Origin: Massilia sp. erpn
Lineage (GTDB): Bacteria; Pseudomonadota; Gammaproteobacteria; Burkholderiales; Burkholderiaceae_D
Reading direction: 5' to 3'
NCBI RefSeq assembly: GCF_024400215.1
Contig: NZ_CP053748.1
Location: 124,001-188,000 of the forward strand
Length of the DNA stretch: 64,000 bases
Shown: piece after piece, positions 1-13,892 of the stretch
Layout: the number at the start of each line of letters is the position of its first letter
Position numbering within the stretch: position 1 is the stretch's first letter
Translations under genes and position numbers: made by a program
The notes under the pieces: generated by a model
What the model was told of the DNA's origin: nothing
Seen by the model: the letters and a program-made list of their open reading frames with translations, nothing else
Database searches by the model: none

Positions 1-2219
1 GCCTCCGTCAGCGTCCAGGCCGGATTGGCCAGGTGCGGGCGGCCCACCGCGCACAGGTCGGCGCGGCCGGCGGCGATGATGCCGTTGGCGTGGTCGGCCT
101 CGAAGATGGAGCCGACGGCCATGGCGGCAATGCCCGCCTCGTTGCGCACGCGGTCGGCGAACGGCGTCTGGAACATGCGGCCGAAGATGGGCTTTTCTTG
201 CTTGCTGACCTGGCCCGAAGAGCAGTCGATCACGTCGGCCCCGGCCAGCTTGAACAGCTGCGCGATCTGCACCGCGTCTTCCGGCGTGATGCCACCCTCC
301 ACCCAGTCGTGGGCCGAGATGCGCACGCTCATCGGCTTGTGCACCGGCCACGCGGCGCGCATGGCGGCGAACACCCGCAGCGGATAGCGGCAGCGGTTTT
401 CCAGGCTGCCGCCGAATTCGTCACCGCGCTTATTGGTCAGCGGCGAAATGAAAGAAGACAGCAGATAGCCGTGGGCGCAGTGCAGTTCCAGCCAGTCGAA
501 GCCGGCGTGGTCGGCCGCCAGCGTGGCGCGCACGAAATCGTCTTCCACCCGCTGCATGTCTTCTGGTGTCATGGCGCGCGAGAGCTGGGACACGCCGTCC
601 AGATACTGCTGCGGCGAGGCCGAGAGCAGCGGCCAGTTATCACTGTCCAGCGGCTGGTCGATGCCTTCCCACATGGCGCGGGTGGAACCCTTGGCGCCAG
701 CGTGTCCAAGCTGGATGCCGATCTTGGCATCGCTATGCGCATGCACATAGCCGACGATGCGCTGCCAGGCCTCGGTATGCTGCGCCGTGTACATGCCGGG
801 ACAATGCGGCGTGATGCGCGCATCGGCCGAGGGACAGGTCATTTCCGCCATCACCAGCGCGGCGCCGCCCATGGCGCGCGCGCCCAGATGCACCAGGTGG
901 AAATCGCCCACCGTGCCATCCACCGCGCTGTATTGCGCCATCGGCGAGACGACGATGCGGTTCTTCAGCACCAGGCCGCGCACCTTGTAGGGCGTGAACA
1001 TGGGTGGAATTTGCAGCTCGGCCGGCATTGGCAATTCCGCCTGTTCGAAGGCGCGCTGCGCGAACCAGGCTTCGTAGTCGGCCACATAATCGGCATCGCG
1101 CACGCGCAGGTTTTCGTGCGACAGGCGCTGGCTGCGCGTCAGCATGGAATAGGCAAATTGCGGCGCCTCCAGCGCGGTATAGCGCTGCACGTTCTCGAAC
1201 CACTCCATCGAATTACGCGCCGAACTCTGGATCTTCAGCACCTCCACCGCCCTCGCCTTTTCGTATTCGGCCAGCGCGGCGGCGATATCCGGTTCGGCGG
1301 CAAAGCAGCGCGCCAGCTCGATCGCGTCCTCCAGCGCCAGCTTGGTGCCGGAGCCGATCGAGAAGTGGGCGGTGTGGGCGGCGTCGCCCATCAGCACCAC
1401 CGGCACGCCATCGTTCCAGCGCACCCACTGCTGGCAGACGATGCGCGGGAAAGCGATCCAGCTGCTGGAACCGCGCAGGTGCGCCGCGTTCGACATCAGC
1501 GCGTGCCCGTCCAGCTGGTCGGCAAACAACTGCTCGCACCATGCGATGCTGTGTTCCTGGCTCATTTCATCCAGGCCGGCCGCGCGCCATACGCTTTCCG
1601 GCGTTTCGATGATGAAGGTCGAGGTGTCGCCGTCGTACTGGTAGATATGGGCCTGGAACCAGCCGTGCGGCGTTTCCTTGAAGACGAAGGTGAAGGCGTC
1701 GAACTTCTTCTTCGTGCCCAGCCACACAAAGCGGCACTGCCGCGTTTCGATCTGCGGCTGGTAGGTGGCGGCGTAGCGCGTGCGGATGCGGCTGTTCAAG
1801 CCGTCGGCGGCGATCACCAGGTCGGCCTGGTAGCGGCGCGCGATTTCCTGGTCGTCCTCGACCTCGGTCTTGAACAGCAGTTCCACGCCCAGTTCCTCGC
1901 AGCGCTGCTGCAGGATGTTCAGCAGGCGCTTGCGGCCGATGCCGCAGAAGCCGTGGCCGCCGGACGTGACTTTCTGTCCCTTGAAGAAGACGTCGATATC
2001 GTCCCAGTGGTTGAAGGCTTGCAGGATGGCGCGCGCCGTCGGCTCGTCGGCGTTCACCAGATTGCCCAAGGTCTGGTCGGAGAACACCACGCCCCAGCCG
2101 AAAGTGTCGTAAGGCCGGTTGCGCTCGATGACGGTGATGCGGTGCGCGGGGTTCTGCTTTTTCATCAGCAGGCCGAAATACAGGCCTGCCGGGCCGCCGC
2201 CTATGCAAACGATATTCAT
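1..2219 (-). CDS. abmA: 2-aminobenzoyl-CoA (or salicylyl-CoA) monooxygenase/reductase, FMO-OYE fusion, 3' end outside window
   Basis: Two-domain flavoenzyme of aerobic CoA-dependent aromatic degradation. In the 2-aminobenzoyl-CoA enzyme the first domain hydroxylates and the second reduces the ring. Residues 1-380 are a class A flavin monooxygenase: FAD Rossmann motif GGGPAGL at residues 7-13 and the second FAD motif [14 protein letters not shown] near 277-290. From about residue 395 an old-yellow-enzyme barrel follows ([46 protein letters not shown]). It runs open to the left edge, so the last residues are missing (739 codons visible). The ATG at 2219 is 8 bp after the stop of the ligase gene, so the two are an operon. 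The same fusion architecture is annotated as salicylyl-CoA 5-hydroxylase in relatives. The ligase partner favours anthranilate, but the substrate is inferred. Confidence 0.85.
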   Translation of the reverse strand, partial: MNIVCIGGGPAGLYFGLLMKKQNPAHRITVIERNRPYDTFGWGVVFSDQTLGNLVNADEPTARAILQAFNHWDDIDVFFKGQKVTSGGHGFCGIGRKRLLNILQQRCEELGVELLFKTEVEDDQEIARRYQADLVIAADGLNSRIRTRYAATYQPQIETRQCRFVWLGTKKKFDAFTFVFKETPHGWFQAHIYQYDGDTSTFIIETPESVWRAAGLDEMSQEHSIAWCEQLFADQLDGHALMSNAAHLRGSSSWIAFPRIVCQQWVRWNDGVPVVLMGDAAHTAHFSIGSGTKLALEDAIELARCFAAEPDIAAALAEYEKARAVEVLKIQSSARNSMEWFENVQRYTALEAPQFAYSMLTRSQRLSHENLRVRDADYVADYEAWFAQRAFEQAELPMPAELQIPPMFTPYKVRGLVLKNRIVVSPMAQYSAVDGTVGDFHLVHLGARAMGGAALVMAEMTCPSADARITPHCPGMYTAQHTEAWQRIVGYVHAHSDAKIGIQLGHAGAKGSTRAMWEGIDQPLDSDNWPLLSASPQQYLDGVSQLSRAMTPEDMQRVEDDFVRATLAADHAGFDWLELHCAHGYLLSSFISPLTNKRGDEFGGSLENRCRYPLRVFAAMRAAWPVHKPMSVRISAHDWVEGGITPEDAVQIAQLFKLAGADVIDCSSGQVSKQEKPIFGRMFQTPFADRVRNEAGIAAMAVGSIFEADHANGIIAAGRADLCAVGRPHLANPAWTLTE

Positions 2220-2227
2220 GCGTTTCC

Positions 2228-3856
2228 TTATTCCGGGCTGCGCAGCTTGAAACGCTGCAGCTTTCCTGTTTCCGTGCGTGGCAATGCCGCCGTGAAGCGC
2301 ACCGCGCGCGGATATTTATACGGGGCGATTTCCGCCTTGACGAACTCCTGCAGGCTGGCTGCCAGCGCGGGCGAAGCGTCGAAGCCGGGACGCAGCACCA
2401 CATGCGCTTCCACGATCTGCCCGCGCTCCGCATCGGCCTTGCCAACCACGCCGCATTCGGCCACGGCGGGATGGCGCAGCAGCACCTCCTCCACCTCGGG
2501 ACCGGCGATGTTATAGCCGGCCGAAATGATCATATCGTCGGTGCGCGAGCGGTAGATGAAATAGCCGTCGGCGTCCATCTCATAGGCGTCGCCGGTCAGG
2601 TTCCAGCCGTTCAGCACATAGTCCTTCTGGCGCGGATCGGCCAGATAGCGGCAGCCGGTCGGGCCTTTGACGGCCAGCCGCCCGATCACGCCCGCCCCCA
2701 CCGGCTTGCCTTCGCCATCGAGTACGCAGGCCTGGTAGCCCGGCACCGGCTTGCCCGTGGCGCCGGGACGGATCTCCTCGCCGGAGGCGGAGATGAAGAT
2801 GTGCAGCATCTCGGTGGCGCCGATACCGTCGATCATGGCCAGACCGCTGGCCTCCTTCCAGAGCGCGCGCGTGGCCAGCGGCAGCGCCTCGCCGGCCGAC
2901 ACGCTTTTGCGCAGGCTGGACAGATCGTGCTGCGGCACCAGCGCCGCCATCTGGCGGTAAAAGGTGGGCGCGGTAAAGCTGATGGTGGCGCGGTATTTCG
3001 CTATCGCCTGCAGCAGGGTTTCCGGCGTCAGCTTTTCCAGCAGCACGGCGGCGGCGCCCACGCGCAAGGGAAACAGCAGCAGGCCGCCCAGGCCGAAGGT
3101 GAAAGCCAGCGGCGGCGTGCCGATGAACAGGTCGGAGCCATCGGCCTTCAGGGTATGGCGCGGGAAGCAGTCGCAGATGGCCAGCACGTCGCGGTGGAAA
3201 TGCATGGTCCCTTTCGGCACGCCGGTGGTGCCGGAGGTGAAGCTGATCAGGCAGACGTCGTCGGCCGACGTATCGCAGGCCTCGAAGTGCGGCTCTTGCT
3301 GCGCCATCAGCGCTTCCAGCGAGCCTTCGCCCGCGCCGCCATTGAAGTACAGTGCGCGTTCGGGCAGGGACGGCGCCAGTTCCATTTCCTCGCGCAGGCC
3401 TTCAGCGCACAGTACGGCATTCACCTGGGATTTGCCCATGATGGCGCCCAGCTCGCGCGCGCGCAGCAGCGGCATGGTGGGCACGGCGATGCAGCCGGCT
3501 TTCAGCACGCCCAGAACGGCGGCCGCCATCAGCGGATGGTTGGCGCCGCGCAGCAGCACTCGGTTGCCAGGCACCAGTCCCAGCGGGCCGCGCAGCACGG
3601 CGGCGATGCGGTTCACCTTCTCCTGCAACTGCGCATAGGTCCAGCATTCATGCTCGCCGTACAGGGCCGGACGCGCGCCGCCGCCGGCAGCCACCGCCTT
3701 GTCCAGCAGCTCGGCCACGCAGTTCAGGCGCGGCGGATAGTCCAGCTCCGGCAGGTCGAACAGCAGCTCCGGCCATTGCTCGAATGGCGGCAAATGATCG
3801 CGCGCAAAGGTGTCGCGGTGCGCGCTGGGTGCAAGTGGTGCAGAAGATCTGTTCAT
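2228..3856 (-). CDS. abmG: 2-aminobenzoate-CoA ligase family (benzoate-CoA ligase-like AMP-binding enzyme)
   Basis: Adenylate-forming ligase, 542 aa, expected to activate anthranilate (or a related benzoate) to its CoA thioester with ATP in the cytoplasm. It has the P-loop-like motif [10 protein letters not shown] near residue 208, the core motif GATE, the [12 protein letters not shown] hinge and a C-terminal [13 protein letters not shown] with the catalytic lysine. The length is normal for the benzoate-CoA ligase family. It starts at ATG 3856 with only a weak upstream AGGGCG. Its stop lies 8 bp before the monooxygenase/reductase start, so product and consumer enzyme are co-transcribed. Exact aromatic substrate is inferred from this pairing. 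Confidence 0.85.
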   Translation of the reverse strand: MNRSSAPLAPSAHRDTFARDHLPPFEQWPELLFDLPELDYPPRLNCVAELLDKAVAAGGGARPALYGEHECWTYAQLQEKVNRIAAVLRGPLGLVPGNRVLLRGANHPLMAAAVLGVLKAGCIAVPTMPLLRARELGAIMGKSQVNAVLCAEGLREEMELAPSLPERALYFNGGAGEGSLEALMAQQEPHFEACDTSADDVCLISFTSGTTGVPKGTMHFHRDVLAICDCFPRHTLKADGSDLFIGTPPLAFTFGLGGLLLFPLRVGAAAVLLEKLTPETLLQAIAKYRATISFTAPTFYRQMAALVPQHDLSSLRKSVSAGEALPLATRALWKEASGLAMIDGIGATEMLHIFISASGEEIRPGATGKPVPGYQACVLDGEGKPVGAGVIGRLAVKGPTGCRYLADPRQKDYVLNGWNLTGDAYEMDADGYFIYRSRTDDMIISAGYNIAGPEVEEVLLRHPAVAECGVVGKADAERGQIVEAHVVLRPGFDASPALAASLQEFVKAEIAPYKYPRAVRFTAALPRTETGKLQRFKLRSPE

Positions 3857-3964
3857 GGTCGCCCTGCTTGGATGGTCGGTTCAAGTCAGCCTGCAAGCAG
3901 ATACTTTAAACCTAAACTAATTCATCCACAAGGGCTTTCGCTGCCATGGCGGCGGCGCGGCGCT

Positions 3965-4684
3965 TCAACCCAGACTGATTTGGCGCACCAGGGCGGACTG
4001 GTGAATCACGGCCCGTATCACGTCGGACAAGGCAGCTTGCACCGCCTCCGCTTCTGGCGGCACATCGCGGCGGAAGCGTTCCAGCGCGGCGGCGGCGCCG
4101 TGCAAGCCCAGGGTCACGCAGCCGGCGTGCAGGCGCTCGATGCGGTTGCGCGCCTCCCCCACTTCATCGCGCGCGAACAAGGCATCGAGTTCGGCGCTGG
4201 CGGCCGTGAGCTGGTTCTGGAAGCCGGTCAGGTAGACCAGCAGGCGGTCGCCATTGATGCCAAGGCGCTGCTGGGTTTCGGCCGGGGTTTCGGCCACATG
4301 CTGGTAGCCGTTCGCGGCCTGGTCGAGAAAGCCGGTCAGGTGCACGCGCACCTGGTCGGCCTGGAAGGGTTTGACGATATAGCCGGCGGCGCCGGCCTTG
4401 GTGGCCTGCTGCACCGTGTTGGTATCGGTGGCAGAGGAGACCAGCACGAAAGGCATGGTACTGAAAGCGGCGTCGCCTTTCACGCGCTGCAGCAGTTCCA
4501 TGCCGGAGAGGCGCGGCATACGCAGATCGCAAAAACAGATTGCAGGACGCAAGCCGCCTTCCAGCTGTTGCCAGGCATCGGCGCCGTCTTCCGCTTCCAC
4601 GATATCGAATTTGCCGCAGCTATCGATCAGGTGCATCAGCACCATGCGCGAGACAACGTCATCATCTACTACCAGAACTCTCAT
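3965..4684 (-). CDS. Response regulator, REC domain plus C-terminal helical domain
   Basis: A 239-aa protein. Residues 1-125 are a canonical receiver: acidic pocket D7-D9, phospho-acceptor D53 (FCDLRMPRLSG) and the conserved lysine in YIVKPF. The remaining about 110 residues are Ala/Leu-rich helices with no recognisable DNA-binding motif, so the output is unknown and may be protein-protein signalling. The start ATG 4684 has a strong GAGAGG Shine-Dalgarno 5 bp upstream. It lies 86 bp downstream of the hybrid kinase and is the obvious candidate to receive phosphate from that kinase's Hpt domain. This pairing is inferred from adjacency. Confidence 0.8.
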   Translation of the reverse strand: MRVLVVDDDVVSRMVLMHLIDSCGKFDIVEAEDGADAWQQLEGGLRPAICFCDLRMPRLSGMELLQRVKGDAAFSTMPFVLVSSATDTNTVQQATKAGAAGYIVKPFQADQVRVHLTGFLDQAANGYQHVAETPAETQQRLGINGDRLLVYLTGFQNQLTAASAELDALFARDEVGEARNRIERLHAGCVTLGLHGAAAALERFRRDVPPEAEAVQAALSDVIRAVIHQSALVRQISLG

Positions 4685-4770
4685 TCAATCCTCTCCTGTG
4701 CCTGTCACCGTCAGTGCGCCTGCTGTGACCCGGCCAGGCAATCTTACCTTATATCCAGCGTGCATGTTTT

Positions 4771-9033
<4,263 letters not shown>

Positions 9034-9036
9034 GGC

Positions 9037-10206
9037 TCAGGAGGCAAAAAACGCCAGCACATCGGCCTTGCGCGCCTGGGTGTCGCGCTGGCCGAGCCGG
9101 ATCAATTCGGAAGTATACGTCGATTCAAACAGCAGGTAGGAGGCTAATGCGGCGCCGCGCGTCTCCGTGGCGCCGATCCCGGACAGCATAGTGCGGATCG
9201 GCGCGGGCAGGCTGGCAATATGGCGGGTAGCGATATCGTCCAGGCGTTCGGAGGGCGCGATCACCAGCAGCTCCACCGGCCGCAGCGGGGTCTTTTGCAG
9301 CAACTCTTCGGGCAGTACCGACAAGGTCTGGTTGACCCGGTTCAGGCGTTCGATATCCACCGCCAGGCTGTCAAGGAAGATGGAAGACATGGCGTGGCCG
9401 GCGATCTGCGCCAGGCTCGGATAGCGCGCCGATTCGGTGGCCTGGCGCGCCGGCTCCGTCAGCCGCCCCGCCCCCACCACCAGCACCTTGGCCGCGCCCA
9501 GGTGGATGGCCGGCGAGATCGGCGCCAACTGGCGCATCGAGCCGTCGCCGCAGTATTCGCGGTGGCCGCCCAGGTACAGCGGCGTGGCCGGAAAAATAAA
9601 GGGGATGGCCGACGATGCCAGCAGATGCTCGACGCCGATCTGGTCCTGCATGGCCACGCGCTGCATGCGTACCCAGGGCGCGATATCGGCGGCGGTCTGG
9701 TAAAAGGTGATGTGCTGCCCGCCCGTATAGGACGAAGCGGTGACGGCCAGTGCGTGTAGCAAACCCTCCTGCAGCACGGCGTCCAGGCGCGGCAAGTCCA
9801 GCATGCGGTGCAGCAGGTTGACCAGCGGGGTATTGTCCAGCAGGGAGTTGGGCGGGGAAGCGCGCCATTTACGCAGCAGCCAGCCGAAGGACAGCAGGGA
9901 AAGCCAGCGCGCGCCGGAGCGGATCACGCCCAGCGAATCGGCACGGTAAACCTGGTTGACTTCGATATTGTCCCAGACATCGAGCAGTTTTTGCACGCCC
10001 TCGCCGAAGTTGTCGGCGCGGCAGGCCAGGGCGGTGGCGTTGATGGCGCCGGCCGAGGTGCCGCATATGATCTGAAAGGGGTTGCGCGCCGGCGGCCAGC
10101 CCTCCTCCCACAGTATCTCCGATATCGCTTGCAGCACCCCGACCTGGTAGGCAGCTCGCGCACCGCCTCCGGTCAGGATCAAGCCTGTTTTCTTTTTGCT
10201 TGCCAT
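9037..10206 (-). CDS. Patatin-like phospholipase family protein
   Basis: A 389-aa cytoplasmic serine lipid hydrolase by family. The oxyanion loop TGGGARAAYQ is at residues 12-21, the nucleophile elbow GTSAG near residue 49, and the catalytic Asp is in CGDGSMRQ near residue 219, so the Ser-Asp dyad is complete. No signal peptide is visible. It starts at ATG 10206. The gene is first in a tight three-gene run with the hybrid kinase (3 bp apart) and response regulator, which hints that lipid turnover and the signalling pathway are linked; this is inference. Upstream of the start there is only a 27-bp gap to the gamma-glutamyltransferase stop, so it may be read from that promoter too. Confidence 0.85.
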   Translation of the reverse strand: MASKKKTGLILTGGGARAAYQVGVLQAISEILWEEGWPPARNPFQIICGTSAGAINATALACRADNFGEGVQKLLDVWDNIEVNQVYRADSLGVIRSGARWLSLLSFGWLLRKWRASPPNSLLDNTPLVNLLHRMLDLPRLDAVLQEGLLHALAVTASSYTGGQHITFYQTAADIAPWVRMQRVAMQDQIGVEHLLASSAIPFIFPATPLYLGGHREYCGDGSMRQLAPISPAIHLGAAKVLVVGAGRLTEPARQATESARYPSLAQIAGHAMSSIFLDSLAVDIERLNRVNQTLSVLPEELLQKTPLRPVELLVIAPSERLDDIATRHIASLPAPIRTMLSGIGATETRGAALASYLLFESTYTSELIRLGQRDTQARKADVLAFFAS

Positions 10207-10233
10207 TGCTCTAGATTAACACGTTTGCCTTGC

Positions 10234-12003
10234 TTAATCCCCTTTGACAAGCCCCTCGCGCCGCGGATCGGCGCCGCCAAACCACACTTCCTTGCCGTTG
10301 CGGCGCAGGCGCTGGATGCCCTGCAGGCCGGAATTCTGCTCATACTGGCGCACCTCGTGCCCCTTGGCCTTCAGCGCCTCCACCACGGCGGGCGGGAAGC
10401 GCCCCGCTTCCAGTTCGGTCGGGCCGTTACGGCTGCCGAAGTTGGGCAGGCTGATGGCCTGTTGCACGTCCAGGTTCCAATCCAGGGTGCCGACCAGCAC
10501 CTTGGCCACATAGTTGATGATGGCCGAGCCGCCCGGCGAGCCGGTGGCCAGCACCAGCTTCTTCGTCTCCTTGTCGAACACCAGGGTGGGCGACATAGCG
10601 CTGCGCGGCCGTTTGCCCGGCTGCACGCGGTTGGCAATGGGACCATTCTCGTCCTCCGAATCGAAGGAGAAATCGGTCAGCTGGTTATTCAGCAGGAAGC
10701 CGTCGACCATCTGGCGCGAGCCGAAGCCATCTTCCACCGACGTCGTCATGGACAAGCCGCCGCCAACACCATCGACCGCCACCAGATGCGAGGTGGAGGG
10801 GTTTTCGATGGCGGTATCGCTGCCCCAGGCCAGTTTCAGCTCGGTCGGCACGCCCGCCTTGGCGCGGCCCATGGATTTGTCGCCGATCAGGGCGGCGCGC
10901 TGGCGCAGATAGGATTTGTCGAGCAGGGCCGCCAGGCCGCGCCCCGGCAGCGGCACGAAGTCGGTGTCGGCCACATAGCGGTTACGGTCGGCATAGGCCA
11001 GGCGCCCGGCCTCGGTAAACAGGTGCACCGCTTCCGCATCCGGCACGCCTTTCTGCGGCAGGTGGGAGGCCAGCGGCTTCCCTTCCAGCATGCCCAGCAT
11101 CTGCGCGATGGCGATGCCGCCCGAGGATGGCGGCGGCATGCCGCACACGGTCCAGCGCTTGTAGTCGCTGCAGACGGGATCGCGCTCCTTGGCCTGGTAA
11201 CCCGCGATATCGGCCACGCTCAAAGTGCCGGGATTGGTGGGGTGATTATTCACCTTCGCCACAATATCGCGCGCGATGCGGCCCTTGTAGAAGGCATCGG
11301 CGCCGCCCGCCGCGATTTCGCGCAGGCTGCGTGCCAGTTCGGGATTTTTCAGCACATAGCCGACGGGACGCGGCTTCTTGTCGGCATCGTAAAAGTAGGC
11401 GGCGGCTACCGGATCGCGCAACAGGTGCGCATCCCAGCCCAGCAAGGCGTTCAGGCGCGGGCTGACGGCAAAACCCTCCTCGGCCAGCTTGATGGCCGGC
11501 TCGAACAGCTTGGCCCAGGCCAGCTTGCCATGCTGCTTGTGCGCCAGCTCCAGCATGCGCAGCACGCCGGGCGCACCGACCGAACGGCCACCCACCACGC
11601 CCACGCTGCGCGAGACAGGCTTGCCGTCGGCATCCTGGAACAGGCGTTCGGTGGCGCCGGCCGGCGCGGTTTCGCGGCCGTCGTAAGCCTGCACGCGCTT
11701 GCCGTCGTAATACATGAGGAAGGCGCCGCCGCCGATGCCCGACGATTGCGGCTCGACCAGGGTCAGCACCAGCTGGGTGGCGATGGCGGCGTCGATGGCC
11801 GCCCCGCCCTGCTTCAGCATCTGGTAGCCCGCTTCGCTGGCGTGCGGATTGGCGGCGGCCACCATGTATTTCTGCGCCGTCCAGCCGGCTTTTTCAGCAT
11901 AGCCGGTGGCGATTTCGGGGGCGCGCTCCTGCGCGTGGATGGGGGCGTGGGCCAGGCCGCCCAGCAGGGCGGCGGCCAAGGCCAGGGAATGCAGTCGCAA
12001 CAT
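10234..12003 (-). CDS. ggt: Gamma-glutamyltransferase, secreted
   Basis: Periplasmic enzyme, 589 aa from the chosen start, that hydrolyses or transfers the gamma-glutamyl group of glutathione. The signal peptide is MLRLHSLALAAALLGGLAHA. The autocatalytic nucleophile Thr404 lies in PSTSHLVAVD, where the precursor splits into large and small subunits. GSPGGSAIIN of the small subunit is also present. ATG 12003 was chosen over the longer frame (12060) because GGAGA lies 6 bp upstream and the signal peptide then begins at residue 1. The stop is 27 bp before the patatin gene. The upstream short-chain dehydrogenase stop is about 60 bp away, so a common transcript is possible. Confidence 0.93.
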   Translation of the reverse strand: MLRLHSLALAAALLGGLAHAPIHAQERAPEIATGYAEKAGWTAQKYMVAAANPHASEAGYQMLKQGGAAIDAAIATQLVLTLVEPQSSGIGGGAFLMYYDGKRVQAYDGRETAPAGATERLFQDADGKPVSRSVGVVGGRSVGAPGVLRMLELAHKQHGKLAWAKLFEPAIKLAEEGFAVSPRLNALLGWDAHLLRDPVAAAYFYDADKKPRPVGYVLKNPELARSLREIAAGGADAFYKGRIARDIVAKVNNHPTNPGTLSVADIAGYQAKERDPVCSDYKRWTVCGMPPPSSGGIAIAQMLGMLEGKPLASHLPQKGVPDAEAVHLFTEAGRLAYADRNRYVADTDFVPLPGRGLAALLDKSYLRQRAALIGDKSMGRAKAGVPTELKLAWGSDTAIENPSTSHLVAVDGVGGGLSMTTSVEDGFGSRQMVDGFLLNNQLTDFSFDSEDENGPIANRVQPGKRPRSAMSPTLVFDKETKKLVLATGSPGGSAIINYVAKVLVGTLDWNLDVQQAISLPNFGSRNGPTELEAGRFPPAVVEALKAKGHEVRQYEQNSGLQGIQRLRRNGKEVWFGGADPRREGLVKGD

Positions 12004-12066
12004 ATCTTCTCCAGAAATGCAAACGCGCGACCGAAGCCGCGCGTCCGATGATTCTGGCATGCTACC

Positions 12067-12825
12067 TTATTTCGGCTGCATGCGGATGGCGCCGTCCAGG
12101 CGGATCGTCTCGCCGTTGAGCATCACGTTTTCGATAATGGCCTTGGCCAGTTGCGCGTATTCGGCCGGCTTGCCCAGGCGCGATGGGAACGGCACCATCT
12201 TGCCCAGCGCATCCTGCACTTCGGCCGGCATGCCCAGCAACATCGGCGTTTCAAAGATGCCGGGTGCGATGGTCATCACGCGGATGCCGTTGCGCGACAG
12301 GTCGCGCGCCATCGGCAGGGTCAGGCCCGCCACCGCGGCTTTGGACGAGGCGTAGGCGGCCTGGCCGATCTGGCCGTCGAAGGCCGCCACCGAAGCGGTG
12401 TTGATCATGACGCCGCGCTCGCCGTGCTCCAGTGCCTCGGTCTGGGCGATGGCTTCGGCCGCCAGGCGGCACATATTGAAAGTGCCGACCAGGTTGATGT
12501 TGACCACGCGTTGGAACAGTTCCAGCGGATGGGCGCCATCCTTGCCCACGGTTTTCATGGCGGGCGCCACGCCGGCGCAGTTGATCAGGCCGCGCAGCGT
12601 ACCCAGTGCCTTGGCGGCGGCGACGACCGCCTGGCCGTCCGCTTCCGAGGTGACGTCGCATTTGACGAATGTACCTTTGAGTTCAGCGGCCAGCTTTTCG
12701 CCCGCCTCCACCTGCACGTCGGCCAGCACCACTTTGCCGCCCGCCTGCGCCAGCATGGCCGCCGTGGCCGCGCCCAGACCGGAAGCGCCGCCGGTGATGA
12801 TGAATACACTGTCTTTGATCTGCAT
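12067..12825 (-). CDS. Short-chain dehydrogenase, 3-hydroxyacyl-CoA dehydrogenase type II-like
   Basis: A 252-aa SDR. The NAD-binding motif TGGASGLG is at residues 11-18, the acidic VVLADVQ end of strand 2 indicates NAD, and NCAG plus the catalytic S-Y-K (TASVAAF, YASSKAAV) are intact. The sequence MTIAPGIFETPMLLGMPAEVQ is characteristic of the HSD10-like branch acting on 3-hydroxyacyl-CoAs in branched-chain amino acid or fatty acid breakdown. ATG 12825 has a GGGGACGAG Shine-Dalgarno. A perfect inverted repeat (12849-12868) sits just upstream and is the likely control site. Confidence 0.88.
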   Translation of the reverse strand: MQIKDSVFIITGGASGLGAATAAMLAQAGGKVVLADVQVEAGEKLAAELKGTFVKCDVTSEADGQAVVAAAKALGTLRGLINCAGVAPAMKTVGKDGAHPLELFQRVVNINLVGTFNMCRLAAEAIAQTEALEHGERGVMINTASVAAFDGQIGQAAYASSKAAVAGLTLPMARDLSRNGIRVMTIAPGIFETPMLLGMPAEVQDALGKMVPFPSRLGKPAEYAQLAKAIIENVMLNGETIRLDGAIRMQPK

Positions 12826-12848
12826 CTCGTCCCCTATCTCGGATTGGA

Positions 12849-12868
12849 TGACGTTTACGTTAACGTCA
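12849..12868. promoter_or_regulatory. Candidate operator: TGACGT inverted repeat upstream of the SDR gene
   Basis: TGACGT and ACGTCA form a perfect 6-bp inverted repeat with an 8-bp spacer, and an ACGTTAACGT palindrome lies inside it. It begins 24 bp upstream of the SDR start. The overall look resembles sites of MerR-family regulators of branched-chain amino acid catabolism (LiuR type), which would fit the gene; the regulator is inferred. Confidence 0.5.
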
Positions 12869-12890
12869 AGTGGGGCTTATTGTAGCCTAA

Positions 12891-13787
12891 TCAATTACAT
12901 TGAATCCAGCCGCCCGTGTTTGTGCAGGATTTGCCGCTGGGCGTGGTCAGCGTGGCGCCGGAACCGATATAGCGGTTGCCGTGGATGTCGGTGCAGCCGC
13001 CCGGCGTGCAGTTGGCAACGGGGACGGGGCGGTTGTCCTGCGCCGCGCCGCTGGAAGCGGATGGCGTGAACGAGGAAGCGGAGCCGGATGAGCGGCCGCT
13101 ATCCAGCACGGCGCTGGGCAGCACCAGTTGCGGGCCGGCGGGCGGCGCGGCGGCCGGCACGCGCGGCATCTGCGGCATCACGCTGCGGTGCGGCGCATCG
13201 CGCCGCTGCGGCGCCGTGCGGCAAGGCTCGACCGCCAGGCGCGTGCCGTCCGCACTCAGTTTGCAGACCGGCAGGCGGGCGTAGGCTGCTTTTTCCTTGG
13301 CCGTCATGGTGGGAATGGCGGGATAAACGGAATCCGGGCTTGGCGCGCTTTGCAGGCTGGCGCCGGCCGGCGCCAGCTGTGCCGGCGCGGCTGCGGATAC
13401 GGGGGCGAGCGCAAAGGCCTTGCGCTCCTGCGGTGGCGGGGCAACGCTGGCGGCACGGGCTGCCACGGCAGCTTGCGCCGCATCCGGTGCGGCATGCACG
13501 GCTACAGGCACTGCCGCAGGTTTGGTCCTGGATTTCGCCTTGTCCCTGGCCGCTTCCTTGACTGCCTCCTTGGCCGATTTCTTAGCTGATTCCTTGGCCG
13601 GCTCCTTGGCCACGCCAGCGGTCTTGCCTGGCTTGGTTTTGGCCTTGTCTTTTGCTTTCGCCTTGTCCTTGGTCTGGTTGTGATGCGCCTTGGCCGTGGC
13701 GCTGGCCGAAGCTGGCGCCGCATTGGCGCCGAGGCAGGCCAGCAGTAAAACGCTGGCCGGGAGCAGAACGAGAGAACGGACGATCAT
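12891..13787 (-). CDS. Secreted Lys/Ala-rich low-complexity protein of unknown function
   Basis: A 298-aa protein starting MIVRSLVLLPASVLLLACLG, a signal peptide. Residues about 30-100 are built almost only of K, A, D, E, T and P in runs such as KDKAKAKDKAKTKPG and KESAKKSAKEAVKEAA, like histone H1 tails. A proline/alanine linker follows, then a small C-terminal region with four cysteines (NCTPGGCTDIHGNRYIGSG..CTNTGGWIQCN). The cysteine-bearing end looks like a short folded domain held by disulfides. I do not recognise the family. The internal ATG 13787 was preferred to 13820 because it begins the signal peptide. The stop is about 65 bp from the SDR start. Confidence 0.7.
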   Translation of the reverse strand: MIVRSLVLLPASVLLLACLGANAAPASASATAKAHHNQTKDKAKAKDKAKTKPGKTAGVAKEPAKESAKKSAKEAVKEAARDKAKSRTKPAAVPVAVHAAPDAAQAAVAARAASVAPPPQERKAFALAPVSAAAPAQLAPAGASLQSAPSPDSVYPAIPTMTAKEKAAYARLPVCKLSADGTRLAVEPCRTAPQRRDAPHRSVMPQMPRVPAAAPPAGPQLVLPSAVLDSGRSSGSASSFTPSASSGAAQDNRPVPVANCTPGGCTDIHGNRYIGSGATLTTPSGKSCTNTGGWIQCN

Positions 13788-13892
13788 GAAAATTCCAGGC
13801 GGATGCAATATCGGCATCATACGCCCGCCGCTCCCTCAAAGGAAGACGCCGCCCTGCCCCGCATCGCCGCAGGCCAGGACAGCGCCTGGCGC

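Noticed and set aside
33..2516. 827-aa plus-strand frame opposite the monooxygenase and ligase
   Set aside because: It is a shadow of the real minus-strand genes in high-GC DNA; it is rich in H, G and R with no domain.
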